Shown: in pieces, positions 35,725 through 44,815 of the stretch
Numbering within the stretch: position 1 is the first letter of the stretch
How the letters are laid out: each line of letters opens with the position of its first letter
Assembly: GCF_040126305.1 (NCBI RefSeq)
Contig: NZ_CP149511.1
Span: 1,364,001 to 1,428,000 of the forward strand
Reading direction: 5' to 3'
DNA length: 64,000 bases
Origin: Pararhizobium sp. A13
Lineage (GTDB): Bacteria; Pseudomonadota; Alphaproteobacteria; Rhizobiales; Rhizobiaceae
Translations under genes and position numbers: made by a program
Notes under the pieces: model-generated
Told to the model about the DNA's origin: nothing
What the model saw: only the letters and a program-made list of their open reading frames with translations
The model's database searches: none

Positions 35725-37074
35725 ATGACAGTCTTCACACCGGACATCGTACTTGAAAATGTGCCTCGATACACGAGCTATCCCACGGCGCCTCATTTTC
35801 ATGCGGGCGTCGGTCATGGTCAATTCGACTCTTGGCTGAGGGCGATAAAGCCCGGTCAAACCGTAAGTCTCTATATTCATATACCCTATTGCGACCAGCT
35901 GTGCTGGTTTTGCGCATGCACCACCAAGCACACCCAGCGCTATGATGTGGTCACGTCTTTCCTGACATACCTGCGAAGGGAGATCGAAACGGTCGGGCGG
36001 ATCGTCAAGGGCAAGGCGAAGATTGGGGCCGTTCATTTCGGCGGTGGATCCCCGACCATGCTGCAGCCCGACGATCTCTTGGCATTGAAGACCGCGCTTG
36101 GCCGCGCCTTTGACATCCGGCCGGATGCAGACATCAGTGTTGAGATCGATCCGCGCGATATGGACGGCGCGCGTTTCCAGGCTCTGGCCTCGATGGGTAT
36201 GACGCGCGCAAGCCTCGGCATACAGGATTTCGACGAAATGGTTCAGAAGGCGATCAACCGCCACCAAAGCTTCGAACTGACCAGAGCGGTGATCGACAGC
36301 GTCCGTATCCACGGAGTAAAGTCGGTGAACGTGGACCTGCTTTACGGACTCCCCTTCCAGACGGTTGACAGCGTCCGGTCGACCATAACTCAGACGCTTA
36401 GCCTGAAGCCCGACCGCATCGCGCTGTTCGGCTACGCGCACGTCCCGTGGTTGAAAAAGCATCAGACGATGATCAAGGATGAATGGCTGCCAGACGCCGG
36501 CGCCCGGTTTGGCCAGACTTCGGCGGCGCGCGAGATGATTCTGGCGGCGGGTTATGAGGAAATCGGCCTGGATCACTTCGCCCTGCCCGAGGACTCGCTG
36601 TCTCTCGTATCCGTCACGGGCAAGCTGCGTCGCAATTTTCAGGGTTACACCGATGATCCGTATACGACCCTGATCGGTCTTGGACCGTCGGCCATCAGCC
36701 AGTTTCCACAGGGTTACGTCCAGAACACGCCGACGACGGCCGCTTACCAGAGGGCGATAGCCGAATTTGGATTGGCATCGGCACGTGGCGTCCTTCTCAG
36801 CGATGACGACAGGATCAGAGGCTGGATTATTGAACAGCTGATGTGCAATTTTGGCTTTTCCCTATGGGAGCTTGTCAGGAACTTCGGAACCGCAGCGCGC
36901 GCCATCGCTACAGAGGCCGAGACAATGGCCGCAATGCATACCAGCGGGCTCTTCGAGTGGCGTGACGAGGGCTTCCGCGTAACGTCTATGGGAAAACCGC
37001 TCGTGCGGACGATTGCGGCCCGCTTTGACAAATACCTGTCAACAGGCAGGACAAAACACTCGTCAGCAATCTGA
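35725..37074 (+). CDS. hemN: Oxygen-independent coproporphyrinogen III dehydrogenase
   Basis: A 449-aa radical SAM enzyme that makes protoporphyrinogen IX without oxygen. The SAM-cluster motif is YIHIPYCDQLCWFCACTT (Cys56, Cys60, Cys63). Further HemN features are PRYTSYPTAPHF at the N-terminus, AVHFGGGSPTML, VEIDPRDMDG, NVDLLYGLPFQT and GLDHFALPEDSL. Start MTVFTPDIVL follows AGGAG. It is controlled by an upstream FNR box and serves heme supply for cbb3 oxidase in low oxygen. Confidence 0.96.
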   Translation: MTVFTPDIVLENVPRYTSYPTAPHFHAGVGHGQFDSWLRAIKPGQTVSLYIHIPYCDQLCWFCACTTKHTQRYDVVTSFLTYLRREIETVGRIVKGKAKIGAVHFGGGSPTMLQPDDLLALKTALGRAFDIRPDADISVEIDPRDMDGARFQALASMGMTRASLGIQDFDEMVQKAINRHQSFELTRAVIDSVRIHGVKSVNVDLLYGLPFQTVDSVRSTITQTLSLKPDRIALFGYAHVPWLKKHQTMIKDEWLPDAGARFGQTSAAREMILAAGYEEIGLDHFALPEDSLSLVSVTGKLRRNFQGYTDDPYTTLIGLGPSAISQFPQGYVQNTPTTAAYQRAIAEFGLASARGVLLSDDDRIRGWIIEQLMCNFGFSLWELVRNFGTAARAIATEAETMAAMHTSGLFEWRDEGFRVTSMGKPLVRTIAARFDKYLSTGRTKHSSAI

Positions 37075-37464
37075 AGGTCAAACGTTTACAGCAGCCGTTG
37101 GCATAGCGGACGCGAACGAGTTGTTGTCGAGTCTTTGCGGCCTGCATCTTAATTGCTGATGCGTCGAAGGTCCGATCAGAAGTTCGTCACCGGTCACGGG
37201 TGACGGCGACTATGGACCAGCCCCACACTGCCAAAGCTTTGTCAGCTTGATCCAACGTCAAGTTTAACGCGACACGGCGTGTTCGACCGGAGCAAAATCT
37301 CCGACAGATCGGGCTCAATGTCGACCGATTTCCGTTTACGGAAAGAGGCGAGCAAAGGGCCATTTCGACACACAGCCGAAAGACCTTCAGCACCTCGCCG
37401 ACCGCTTGGAGGGTCGTGATCCAGCCTGACCAATCTCGATACGAGGCTCTGTAGACACGGCTGA

Positions 37465-37545
37465 CATTGAGATCGGAGAGGATACCTCCGAGCGGCTGGA
37501 TGTCATTCCACCGGAGTTCAGGGTCATCGTCACCCACCGCTCTTG
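37465..37545 (+). pseudogene. IS66-family transposase remnant
   Basis: A short stretch translates as IEIGEDTSERLDVIPPEFRV then IVTHR, matching the zinc-finger/N-terminal region of IS66 TnpC (IGEDVSERLDYVPAxFRV). No start, catalytic residues or ends survive. The remainder of 37075-37700 has no gene I can support. Confidence 0.65.
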
Positions 37546-37700
37546 GGCGATCGCCGCCGGATGGCCGGAACGTGAGATCGAAGCCCCCATGCTGTGGAAT
37601 TTTGCAAATGAACGGCCAGGGTTCATCGCTTGCGATAGACTTTTGAAATGGGCGTTAATACAATCGGGGGCACTGCGTTCTGTGAAAGGAGTCATGCAAA

Positions 37701-39443
37701 ATGGCCGAAGAACGCGCCCAACGTCGTCTTGCCGCGATATTGGCTGCCGATGTGGTCGGCTACAGCCGACTCATCGAACTGAACGAGGCGAACACACTTG
37801 CAACATTGAAGGAGCGGCGAAGAGCCATTCTGGTACCCTTGGTAGCGCATCACCATGGACGCATTGTCAAAGTGATGGGTGACGGCGTGCTGGTCGAGTT
37901 CGCAAGCGCCGTTAACGCGGTCACCTGCGCGGTCGAGTTGCAGAACAGGATGGCAGAAGCCAACATCGGCCTGCCAGAGGATCAAAAGATCGTTCTGCGC
38001 GTCGGGATCAATTTGGGCGATGTGATCGTCGATGGCGGCGATCTCTACGGTGACGGCGTTAACGTGGCTGCCCGGCTGCAATCCTTCGCAGCGCCTGAAG
38101 ACATCTGCGTCTCCGGCAGCGTCTACGAGCAGGTCAAGCGGAAGCTTGATTTCGGCTTTGACGAACTTGGCCCGCAAACGATGAAGAACATCGGCGAACC
38201 GGTGCTTGTCTATCGGGTATGGTCGCCGTCATCGACCATGCAGGAATATTGCGGGCCAGTCGAGAAGGCGGTGCTGCCGCTGCCCCTCAAGCCTTCAATT
38301 GCCGTTCTTCCGTTCACAAACATGAGCAACGATCCGGAGCAAGAGATATTTGTCGATGGGCTGACCGAAGACCTAATCACGGACCTGTCGAGGACCACTG
38401 GATTGTTCGTCATCGCCCGCAACTCGACCTTTGCCTACAAGGGTAGATCGGTGGACGCGCGCCGTATCGCTCGCGATCTTGGCGTGCGCTATCTCCTGGA
38501 GGGCAGCGCGCGACGGGCTGCGGGACGAGTACGCATCAATGTTCAGTTGATCGATGCAATCGGAGGGGACCACCTGTGGGCCGAACGATTTGACCGTGGC
38601 TTAGAGGATATCTTCGCCGTGCAGGATGAGGTGACAGGCAGGATTGTCGAGGCCTTGGTTGGCCGATTGACAGCTCAACCGGCGCGTAACAAACCGGCGA
38701 ACTTGGAAGCTTATGAGCTCTGTGTACGCGCGCGGAGTCTGGGCCTTCAAACGGCACAGATCGCGCGGGAGGCGATTTTCTTGCTGGAGCGGGCAATCGG
38801 GCTCGATCCGGAATATGCCGAGGCGCATCGCTGGTTGGCGCTTAATCTGTGGTGTGGCTGGGAGTTTTGGGATGAGGCGATGGAGCCCAGCCGGGCAAGG
38901 GCAGAGGCAGAAGCGCAACGGGCCGTGGCGCTCGACCCCAACGACGCCGGGAACCGCTGGGTATTGGGCACCATTCTGGGACATGAACGCCGCCCAGCGG
39001 AATCGGACGCGGAATTCGATGCCGCCCTTAGACTTGATCCGAACTATGCCGACGCATGGGCGATGCGCTCGGATTTGATTACGCTGAACGGCCGACCAGC
39101 CGAAGCCGTCGAACACGTACGCAAGGCGCTCCGACTCAATCCGCACCCACCTGGTTGGTACTACTGGATGCTGGGGCAGGCGCAATATGCGCTTCACGAT
39201 TACAAGTCCGCTGTCCAGACATTGCTCCGACCTGAAACCTATCGCACGACATCGCGCCGCATTCTCGCGGCGAGCCTGGCGCAACTCGGGCGTGTGGAGG
39301 AGGCGCGCCGGGAGGCAGAGATGTTTATGATGAGCAATCCGCATTTCACAATTCGGCATTGGGCGGCTTCGCAACCCTTCCGCGATGAAAACGTGCGGCG
39401 GCATTTTGTCGAGGGTTATCGCCTGGCAGGGTTACCAGAGTAA
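37701..39443 (+). CDS. Class III adenylate/guanylate cyclase with TolB-like and TPR regions
   Basis: A 580-aa protein of a group common in rhizobia. The N-terminal cyclase domain (1-180) has metal Asp in AAILAADVVGYSRL, MGDGVLVEF, and YGDGVNVAARLQ with Asn and Arg for catalysis. A middle domain (190-320; SIAVLPFTNMSNDPEQEIF, FVDGLTEDLITDLSR) resembles the FlgO/TolB N-terminal fold. The C-terminal half (330-560) has TPR-like repeats (LDPEYAEAHRWLALNLW, LDPNYADAWAMRSDLI). AAAGGAG precedes it. It has no membrane segment; the activating signal is unknown. Confidence 0.88.
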   Translation: MAEERAQRRLAAILAADVVGYSRLIELNEANTLATLKERRRAILVPLVAHHHGRIVKVMGDGVLVEFASAVNAVTCAVELQNRMAEANIGLPEDQKIVLRVGINLGDVIVDGGDLYGDGVNVAARLQSFAAPEDICVSGSVYEQVKRKLDFGFDELGPQTMKNIGEPVLVYRVWSPSSTMQEYCGPVEKAVLPLPLKPSIAVLPFTNMSNDPEQEIFVDGLTEDLITDLSRTTGLFVIARNSTFAYKGRSVDARRIARDLGVRYLLEGSARRAAGRVRINVQLIDAIGGDHLWAERFDRGLEDIFAVQDEVTGRIVEALVGRLTAQPARNKPANLEAYELCVRARSLGLQTAQIAREAIFLLERAIGLDPEYAEAHRWLALNLWCGWEFWDEAMEPSRARAEAEAQRAVALDPNDAGNRWVLGTILGHERRPAESDAEFDAALRLDPNYADAWAMRSDLITLNGRPAEAVEHVRKALRLNPHPPGWYYWMLGQAQYALHDYKSAVQTLLRPETYRTTSRRILAASLAQLGRVEEARREAEMFMMSNPHFTIRHWAASQPFRDENVRRHFVEGYRLAGLPE

Positions 39444-39454
39444 AACCGAAACAA

Positions 39455-39900
39455 GATGGGGTTGCCGCTGGAACTTTGTTGAGATCACGGCGCGGAAAAG
39501 CTTGCGCAGCTTGTTTTGGACGCGACCGAACGCAACACGTCTTTCAAGCGAGCTTGCACCGGCGTCTCCTGCGGTGGCAAGGGACCGATTGCTTCGATTT
39601 ATGGCGACACGCGCGAGGGTCCTCGAGCGTGTTGATGACAGTTATGGGCGCATTCAGGATGTCTACTACCAGGCTATTGCTCTGATCGGACAATCGTCGG
39701 CGAAGCTTTCACCGGAAGATGCCGCGCGCTTGCCGGATCGGATCATGATCTGGCGCAGCAAAAGCGCCCATGGCTATATGGTCGATGTCCCCAACGCGGC
39801 CACGGCGCACTTGTCCGATGAGGCTCTCCGGCAGTGGGATATAGCGCTCGCCGCGATGGACCACCCCACAAGCGAGAGGAAGACGCGGAATGGCCCTGAG
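39455..39900 (+). pseudogene. Remnant of a DUF6880-like protein
   Basis: Pieces in different frames: AEKLAQLVLDATERNTSFKR (about 39492-39550), then after a frame change ATRARVLERVDDSYGRIQDV and YYQAIALIGQSSAKLSPEDA (about 39600-39720), and a tail LPDRIMIWRSKSAHGYMVDV. These resemble the start and a C-terminal part of DUF6880 proteins with the middle deleted. No intact start-to-stop gene remains. Sequence to 40088 is otherwise featureless. Confidence 0.5.
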
Positions 39901-40088
39901 AGGGGATGGGCCGATTCCCGACGTACGCCAGGCGATTGCCAGGGGTCTGGCACGCCGTGTGACGGACCTTCATCCTTGACTTCATGCGGTGTGGGCGTAT
40001 GGGAACCCGCAATGATTCAGCCAAAAGAGGAAAGGCTCTAAAACACGAAGCTCTGCGGGAGGAGGTGCATTGCTTCAATGGAATCCGC

Positions 40089-40505
40089 TCAATCTGCCGG
40101 CAGAAGATAGCGAAGCACATGTATTTCGTCTTGGTCAGTCATAGTGATTTCAAGCACTTGATTCACAAGATCGCTGTTCGTGGATAGCTCTAAGAGAGCC
40201 TCGTCGAACAAGTCTACCTGCATCGCCAGGTCCATTGTGTCAGGACCGTTCAAGCAGATCAGGCCAGCATGCAGAGCAACATCGGCATACTGGCCCTTTG
40301 ATCCGGGGTTCGCAGCGGACCCGCGAAAATCAACTGAGTTCTTCGTTACGAAAGTCCAATCTCCGTCAAGGATGAGAGGCTTCAGTTCCCAGTCTTTCCA
40401 TCCGCTTTTTCCGAGCCAAACGACATGAGACGATTCTCCGTAGCCTGCGGTCTGAGACATCGTTGCAAGTCGAGGGCTTAGGCACTCGTCAATCAGTAAC
40501 TTCAT
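40089..40505 (-). CDS. DUF5615 PIN-like protein (putative toxin)
   Basis: A 138-aa protein starting MKLLIDECLSPRLATMSQTA, the DUF5615 opening with the PIN-like acidic cluster (Asp5-Glu6); a second acidic stretch is GDWTFVTKNSVDF. PIN-like DUF5615 proteins are usually the nuclease partner of DUF433 proteins. It overlaps the DUF433 gene by 4 bases, so the pair is coupled. It is slightly longer than typical (about 110-120 aa) with an acidic C-terminal tail. Toxin activity is inferred from family and context. Confidence 0.75.
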   Translation of the reverse strand: MKLLIDECLSPRLATMSQTAGYGESSHVVWLGKSGWKDWELKPLILDGDWTFVTKNSVDFRGSAANPGSKGQYADVALHAGLICLNGPDTMDLAMQVDLFDEALLELSTNSDLVNQVLEITMTDQDEIHVLRYLLPAD

Positions 40506-41152
40506 ACCGCTTTCCGGGGTCGCGGCACGCGGCGATCAGTAATAATTGTTGCGCCTTTCGGTAGGTCATTTACCGGCCTCGGTCTCCCACGCGACGGGTT
40601 CGCGTCGACATATATCTTCGCGAGATCCACCTGTTTTGCATTGAGGACCGGATAAGCCTCGAGAATGTCTTTAAGCGAATGGCCAGCATTGACCGAGGCA
40701 ACTACGTCATGAACAGGAATGCGCGTGCCACGGATAACCGGGGCTCCCCCCAAAATATCGGGCGAGGAAACGACCATGGCGCGCGCGGCCTCAAGGGTGG
40801 CAAGACGCTCAACCATCTTTCGAACGAACGGAGCAAGGTCGATGGTCAGAAAGTCGTGGTGCATGGTCCAGTCTTTTTTCACCAACGAAGAAAAGGTCAA
40901 TTCTCTCCATTCGTTCAGTCGAGGCTCCGCCCACCGAATGGTATTGAGGCGCTCGTTAGACGTGAGGCGCTCCGCGCTCTCGAAGTAGAATGAAATCAGG
41001 GTGCATGCAGATGCCAACACGTGGCGCCCATTGTCTGCCGAGAAAAAGGCTTCCGGCAGGATGCCCTCATCAATGACCCTATTTACGTCGCGAAGCGCGA
41101 CGTGCGAGACGACTGCGGCTTCGGTCGTTTTCAACATCTCAGCAACTGGCAT
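40502..41152 (-). CDS. DUF433 domain protein (putative antitoxin)
   Basis: A 216-aa protein. The C-terminal half (about 135-200) is a DUF433 helix-turn-helix: DILGGAPVIRGTRIPVHDVV, NAGHSLKDILEAYPVL, AKIYVDANPSRGRP. The N-terminal half (ALRDVNRVIDEGILPEAFFS) resembles a second regulatory region and is uncharacterised. ATG at 41152 with GGAG upstream is preferred over a TTG at 41215. It precedes and overlaps the DUF5615 gene, forming a VapBC-like pair. Confidence 0.75.
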   Translation of the reverse strand: MPVAEMLKTTEAAVVSHVALRDVNRVIDEGILPEAFFSADNGRHVLASACTLISFYFESAERLTSNERLNTIRWAEPRLNEWRELTFSSLVKKDWTMHHDFLTIDLAPFVRKMVERLATLEAARAMVVSSPDILGGAPVIRGTRIPVHDVVASVNAGHSLKDILEAYPVLNAKQVDLAKIYVDANPSRGRPRPVNDLPKGATIITDRRVPRPRKAV

Positions 41153-41276
41153 CTTCGGCTCCACAATAAATCTTCCGGCTTGTCGGAATATATATGTTTG
41201 AAGCGGGAAATTCAATGTCCCAAACAGTCCCCGGAAGAGGAGTCTGTGTGAAAAATCACGACAGCGCAGTCATAGG

Positions 41277-41380
41277 ATGGCAAGTTTTAAACGTGGCCGA
41301 GATTTCGCTGCTTGGCTCGGGCTCGTCCCGCGACAGCATTCCTCGGGCGGCAAGGTGCGGCTGGAGCCCGTCTCGAAGGC
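41277..41380 (+). pseudogene. IS110-family transposase remnant
   Basis: ASFKRGRDFAAWLGLVPRQ followed by HSSGGKVRLEPVSK is the IS110/Transposase_20 segment (FKSGRDFAAWLGLVPRQxSTGGKxRL). It begins and ends abruptly. The catalytic parts are absent. Confidence 0.75.
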
Positions 41381-41391
41381 GGACTTCGCGA

Positions 41392-41426
41392 CCGTTATAC
41401 TAACATTTCCGAATCTAGTATAACGG
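41392..41426. repeat. 11-bp perfect inverted repeat upstream of a pseudogene
   Basis: CCGTTATACTA (41392-41402) and TAGTATAACGG (41416-41426) are exact reverse complements around 13 bases. It lies 11 bases before the start of the nucleotidyltransferase remnant and just after the IS110 scrap. It may be an operator or promoter dyad or an end left by an element. A similar half, TATACTAGAT, recurs near 42766. Confidence 0.55.
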
Positions 41427-41437
41427 GCCTCGTCAGC

Positions 41438-42317
41438 ATGAAACAGATTGAGCTCATCTACCGCACGATGACGGCCGAACTCGGCCAAAGGCTGCTCGAT
41501 GCCGACTTTGCGGCTGAGTTCCCGGTCGATGGGCCGGTTTGTGCCGGTCACCGTGAAAGATCGCCGCTACTGGTATTTCGATCAGCCGACAGGTGAGGGC
41601 AAACAAGCCCGCCGCTATGTTGGTCCTGCCGACGATCAAGAAATTACCAAACGTGTCGAGACGTTCAAGGAAATCAAAGATCACGCCAAGGCTCGCCGGA
41701 AGCTCGTTGTGACACTTACCCGCGAGCAGGACTTCCGGCCCCTGAACGGTTCTCGGGCGATGTTGTCGAAGCTCTGGCCCACGCGGGCATCTTCCGGCTG
41801 CGGGCTTGCCTCGTCGGATCGGTCGCCTTTGCGGCTTACGGCGCTCTGCTCGGGGTCAGGTTGCCCGCATCGTCGATGATGACAGGGGACGCAGATTTTG
41901 CCCAGGATTACGCGATCAGTTCTGAAGTAGGGGATTCACTTCCCCCCATTATCGAAATCCTTCAAACGGTCGATCCCACATTCCGGCCGCTCCCGCATCG
42001 CTCGGGCTCCGCTCGATCTACAGCGTTTGCAAATCGCGACAGCTACAAGGTCGAATTTCTCACGGGCAATAGGGGAACTGATGACTACCTCGATAAACCG
42101 GCCGACATGCCAGCCTCGGGCGGTGCCTCGGCGGCTGTTCGAAGCGCTCGATGCCGCGAACCGGCTCAAAGACCTGGCTGACGCTCTGCAAGAGGCATGG
42201 GGTAGGAGCGAGGCATGGCGCTATGCCATTCAAGCCGGGATGGGCTATATGCCGCGGACAGAAAGGGCGGCAACCGCCGCCCTGTTCCGTGATCTCGGAA
42301 TCAATCACGAGGTCCAG
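41438..42317 (+). pseudogene. Decayed nucleotidyltransferase-fold protein
   Basis: Four pieces in shifting frames: MKQIELIYRTMTAELGQRLL; then GRFVPVTVKDRRYWYFDQPT to about 41740; then ACLVGSVAFAAYGALLGVRL, MTGDADFAQDYAISSEVGD and RDSYKVEFLTGNRGTDDYLD; and a tail WRYAIQAGMGYMPRTERAAT to 42317. The central G-S-V and D-x-D motifs fit a nucleotidyltransferase fold. Frame changes near 41530 and 41740, and a deletion near 42120, have destroyed it. It resembles proteins often found next to toxin-antitoxin-like loci. Confidence 0.65.
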
Positions 42318-43167
42318 TAGATTTATGGATCGTGATCTCAATAGAACCAAAAGAAGAAGGCTTATCGTTCGGCGTCTGCTGCTCAACTATCTCTGGGAAT
42401 TCAGCTTCCAATTCCGCTTTGCACTTGATCAGATACCCTCGCATTGTCTTGACGCTTCCCACGCATCATGTCGACACTATCGAGTATGCAGCGGCAGCTT
42501 TCCATGGTGCTCGATGTCGCTGTCGCCGCCGCAGTTCTGAGCGCGTCCCAGCATCTGCTGGCGGTGCGAGCCGCAAGCGACAAGGCCTTAATGGCCGCCC
42601 ATTTACCGGTCGTCCGAAAGGTAGATGTTGCGAAGGATCACAGCGATCACCAAGGCGATTAGGGTGATTGCCAGTGCTAGAACCATGGCTTGCGTCTCGT
42701 CACCGATCGAGGGGTATAGGGCATAACCGCTTCCCAATGGTTGCAGCTTTTTAGTCTTCAAGATTTATACTAGATTGTCAAACGATGACGGCGTGATGGA
42801 TCAGGACAACCTCTTTCAGGGCACAGGCCAACAGCGTGTGGCCAGAAAAGTACCCGTGCGACGGCGCCGAGGACCGCAAAACTCTGCTGGCGCTCGCGCT
42901 CGACAGGGAATCGAAACGTAGCTCCATTGTACTATTAGATCAACTAATTGATATACGTATATAAGTATATATTTATTGTTTATCTTGGGCTATACCAGAC
43001 CGCAGAGGGTGCCTACTCTCATCCCCTCCCGGAATACCCCCGCCCCCGGATTACTTCCGTCCCAATACTAAATACGTTTCTCCCTCCTTGCCCGTGGCGT
43101 CGCCTCCGCGAGTACGTACGCGCGAAGAAGTTCTTCAAGGGCATTCTTTCGAACTCGAAGGCCGCCA
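42318..43167. other. Non-coding or decayed stretch
   Basis: Apart from one possible 27-residue membrane peptide (42603-42686, minus) I see no supported gene. The part 42930-42990 is strongly AT-rich (runs such as TATACGTATATAAGTATATA), unlike its GC-rich surroundings, suggesting patchwork of foreign origin. Confidence 0.5.
42603..42686 (-). CDS. Possible tiny membrane peptide
   Basis: MVLALAITLIALVIAVILRN then IYLSDDR: one hydrophobic helix and a short charged tail, 27 aa. The frame is open further upstream (SIGDETQA before the Met), and no good ribosome site is visible. It may be the end of a decayed gene. Confidence 0.25.
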   Translation of the reverse strand: MVLALAITLIALVIAVILRNIYLSDDR

Positions 43168-43293
43168 ATGGCTGACTACCTGCATAGACATTCGGAGTTT
43201 GCCAACCTGCTCCGCATCGTCGGCGACGAGATGGGCACTCTTCCGCCCTCGCCATCGCTGGAAACGCTCATTCTTTCAAAAGTCTGGCTTTAG
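43168..43293 (+). pseudogene. Possible fragment of an AbiEii-type nucleotidyltransferase toxin
   Basis: MADYLHRHSEFANLLRIVGD then EMGTLPPSPSLETLILSKVW: the first half looks like the opening of AbiEii/AbiGii proteins (FxDLxRIVAEE), which then lose homology. Only 41 residues. An AbiEi-like remnant exists at 55192. Confidence 0.3.
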
Positions 43294-43382
43294 ATTTTCT
43301 AACAAAGAATGCAACAGTCGCCGGATTGTCAGCCGTGAGCGTGGCGTAAATAATCAACAATAATCAAACATAGGAGCGGGCA

Positions 43383-43637
43383 ATGTTTCGCAAGGACGCT
43401 TGGTATGTCGCCGCTTGGCGCCATGAATGCGGTGGAGATCTCATTGCCCCTGTCGTCACGCCCAGCGTTGCAAATTCCGCCCGTGGTACATCCGAAGAAC
43501 ACCCGCTGGACCTCAAAGCAATGCATCAGGGATTGAACGACGAGTCTCGATCTCAAGATCGGCTTCGACGCACATCGTCACCGTCACACGGGCGATCCGA
43601 TGGCTTACGAAACGAGTGTCGTACGCGCGCGCGGCTG
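43383..43637 (+). pseudogene. Remnant of a Rieske oxygenase alpha subunit
   Basis: MFRKDAWYVAAWRHE matches 11 of 15 residues of the intact oxygenase start at 53180. About 20 codons later comes a C-terminal-like part, DLKAMHQGLND, then after a one-base shift LDLKIGFDAHRH, matching the NLDLKIDVGPLRF end of the intact protein. The central Rieske and iron sites are deleted. It sits 20 bases before the reductase gene, the usual place for its oxygenase partner. Confidence 0.7.
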
Positions 43638-43657
43638 ACGAGTAAGGATACTTAGAT

Positions 43658-44767
43658 ATGTCGAATGCCTTGACCTCCCAGTCCTTCCCTTTTGAGGTGG
43701 TGGCAAAGGTGCGTGAAAGCTCAACCATCACGTCTTTCCACCTGGTACCCCTCGATAGGCACCATTGGCAGCATTTTGAGGCCGGACAATTTCTTACGAT
43801 CCAGGTTCCGGACCCGTCTACCGGCGGATACGTCCTGCGAAACTATACCGTTTCTTCCGCACCGAGCGACGAGGGCATGTATCGCATCACCGTGAAGCGA
43901 GAAGCGGCTTTAGCACCCGGCACGCCCCAAGGACTGGCGTCATGCTGGTTACATGACGTGGTCGAGGAAGGCGCTATCGTCATTATCAATGGCCCGCGCG
44001 GCGGCTTCAAACTCGACATGGGCAGCAAGCGGCCCGTCATTCTCTTGTCCGGCGGGGTCGGCATAACGCCGACCATCTCGATGCTCAAGGTGCTTGCCAA
44101 CGAAAGCGAGCGCCCGGTGTGGTTCATCCACGCCTGCGACTCCGGTGCGGTGCACGCGCTCGAGAAGGAGGTCGAGACCCTGGCCGCCCGTAGGGCCGGC
44201 ATCCACGTTCACTATTGCTACCGTTTTCCGAGCGGCGATGACGTGGAACGGGCGCGGTTTCATTCTGCCGGTTTCATTTCCCGAGAAACCGTACAGAAGC
44301 TGCTGCCGCTCGACGACTATCAAGTCTACATGTGCGGACCGCCACCCTTCATGCAGGCGATGTACAGCTTGCTGACGAGCCTTGGCGTCGGCAAGAAAAA
44401 CATCGCATACGAGTTCTTCGGGCCTGCAAGCCTGCTGTCGCAAGCCGGGCATGGCGACGTTTCCGGCGTCGCTGCGCCGCCGCCCACACCGATCGTCGAT
44501 CAATCCGATAACGGAATTCACCTTGTCCTCCAAAAGTCAGACCGCAGGTTTGCGTGGGACGGTTCTTCGGAATCGATCCTGAGCTTCCTTGAGGCGCAAG
44601 GCGTGGAACCGCCATTCTCCTGCCGGGCGGGGGTATGCGGCAGCTGCGTCCAGGACCTGGTATCGGGCGATGTCGAATATAGCGAGGAGCCGCTCGACGA
44701 CATACCGCCCGGCCGGGTTCTTCTCTGCTGCTCCCGGCCCACGACCTCGATCGCGCTCAATCTCTGA
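43658..44767 (+). CDS. Hybrid flavin/2Fe-2S oxidoreductase (Rieske oxygenase reductase)
   Basis: A 369-aa electron-transfer protein. FAD-binding domain (1-115) with LRNYTVSSAP; NAD(P) domain (120-245) with ILLSGGVGITPTISML and YMCGPPPFMQAM; C-terminal plant-type 2Fe-2S domain (about 285-369) with Cys ligands in SCRAGVCGSCVQDL and CCSRP. This order (FNR-like then ferredoxin) is that of reductases for Rieske demethylases such as glycine-betaine or stachydrine types. It probably supplies the oxygenase at 52140; the oxygenase beside it is decayed. Confidence 0.88.
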   Translation: MSNALTSQSFPFEVVAKVRESSTITSFHLVPLDRHHWQHFEAGQFLTIQVPDPSTGGYVLRNYTVSSAPSDEGMYRITVKREAALAPGTPQGLASCWLHDVVEEGAIVIINGPRGGFKLDMGSKRPVILLSGGVGITPTISMLKVLANESERPVWFIHACDSGAVHALEKEVETLAARRAGIHVHYCYRFPSGDDVERARFHSAGFISRETVQKLLPLDDYQVYMCGPPPFMQAMYSLLTSLGVGKKNIAYEFFGPASLLSQAGHGDVSGVAAPPPTPIVDQSDNGIHLVLQKSDRRFAWDGSSESILSFLEAQGVEPPFSCRAGVCGSCVQDLVSGDVEYSEEPLDDIPPGRVLLCCSRPTTSIALNL

Positions 44768-44815
44768 GCCGAACACAAAATCTTCCAGACAAACATTGCC
44801 GAAAAGGAGGCGATC

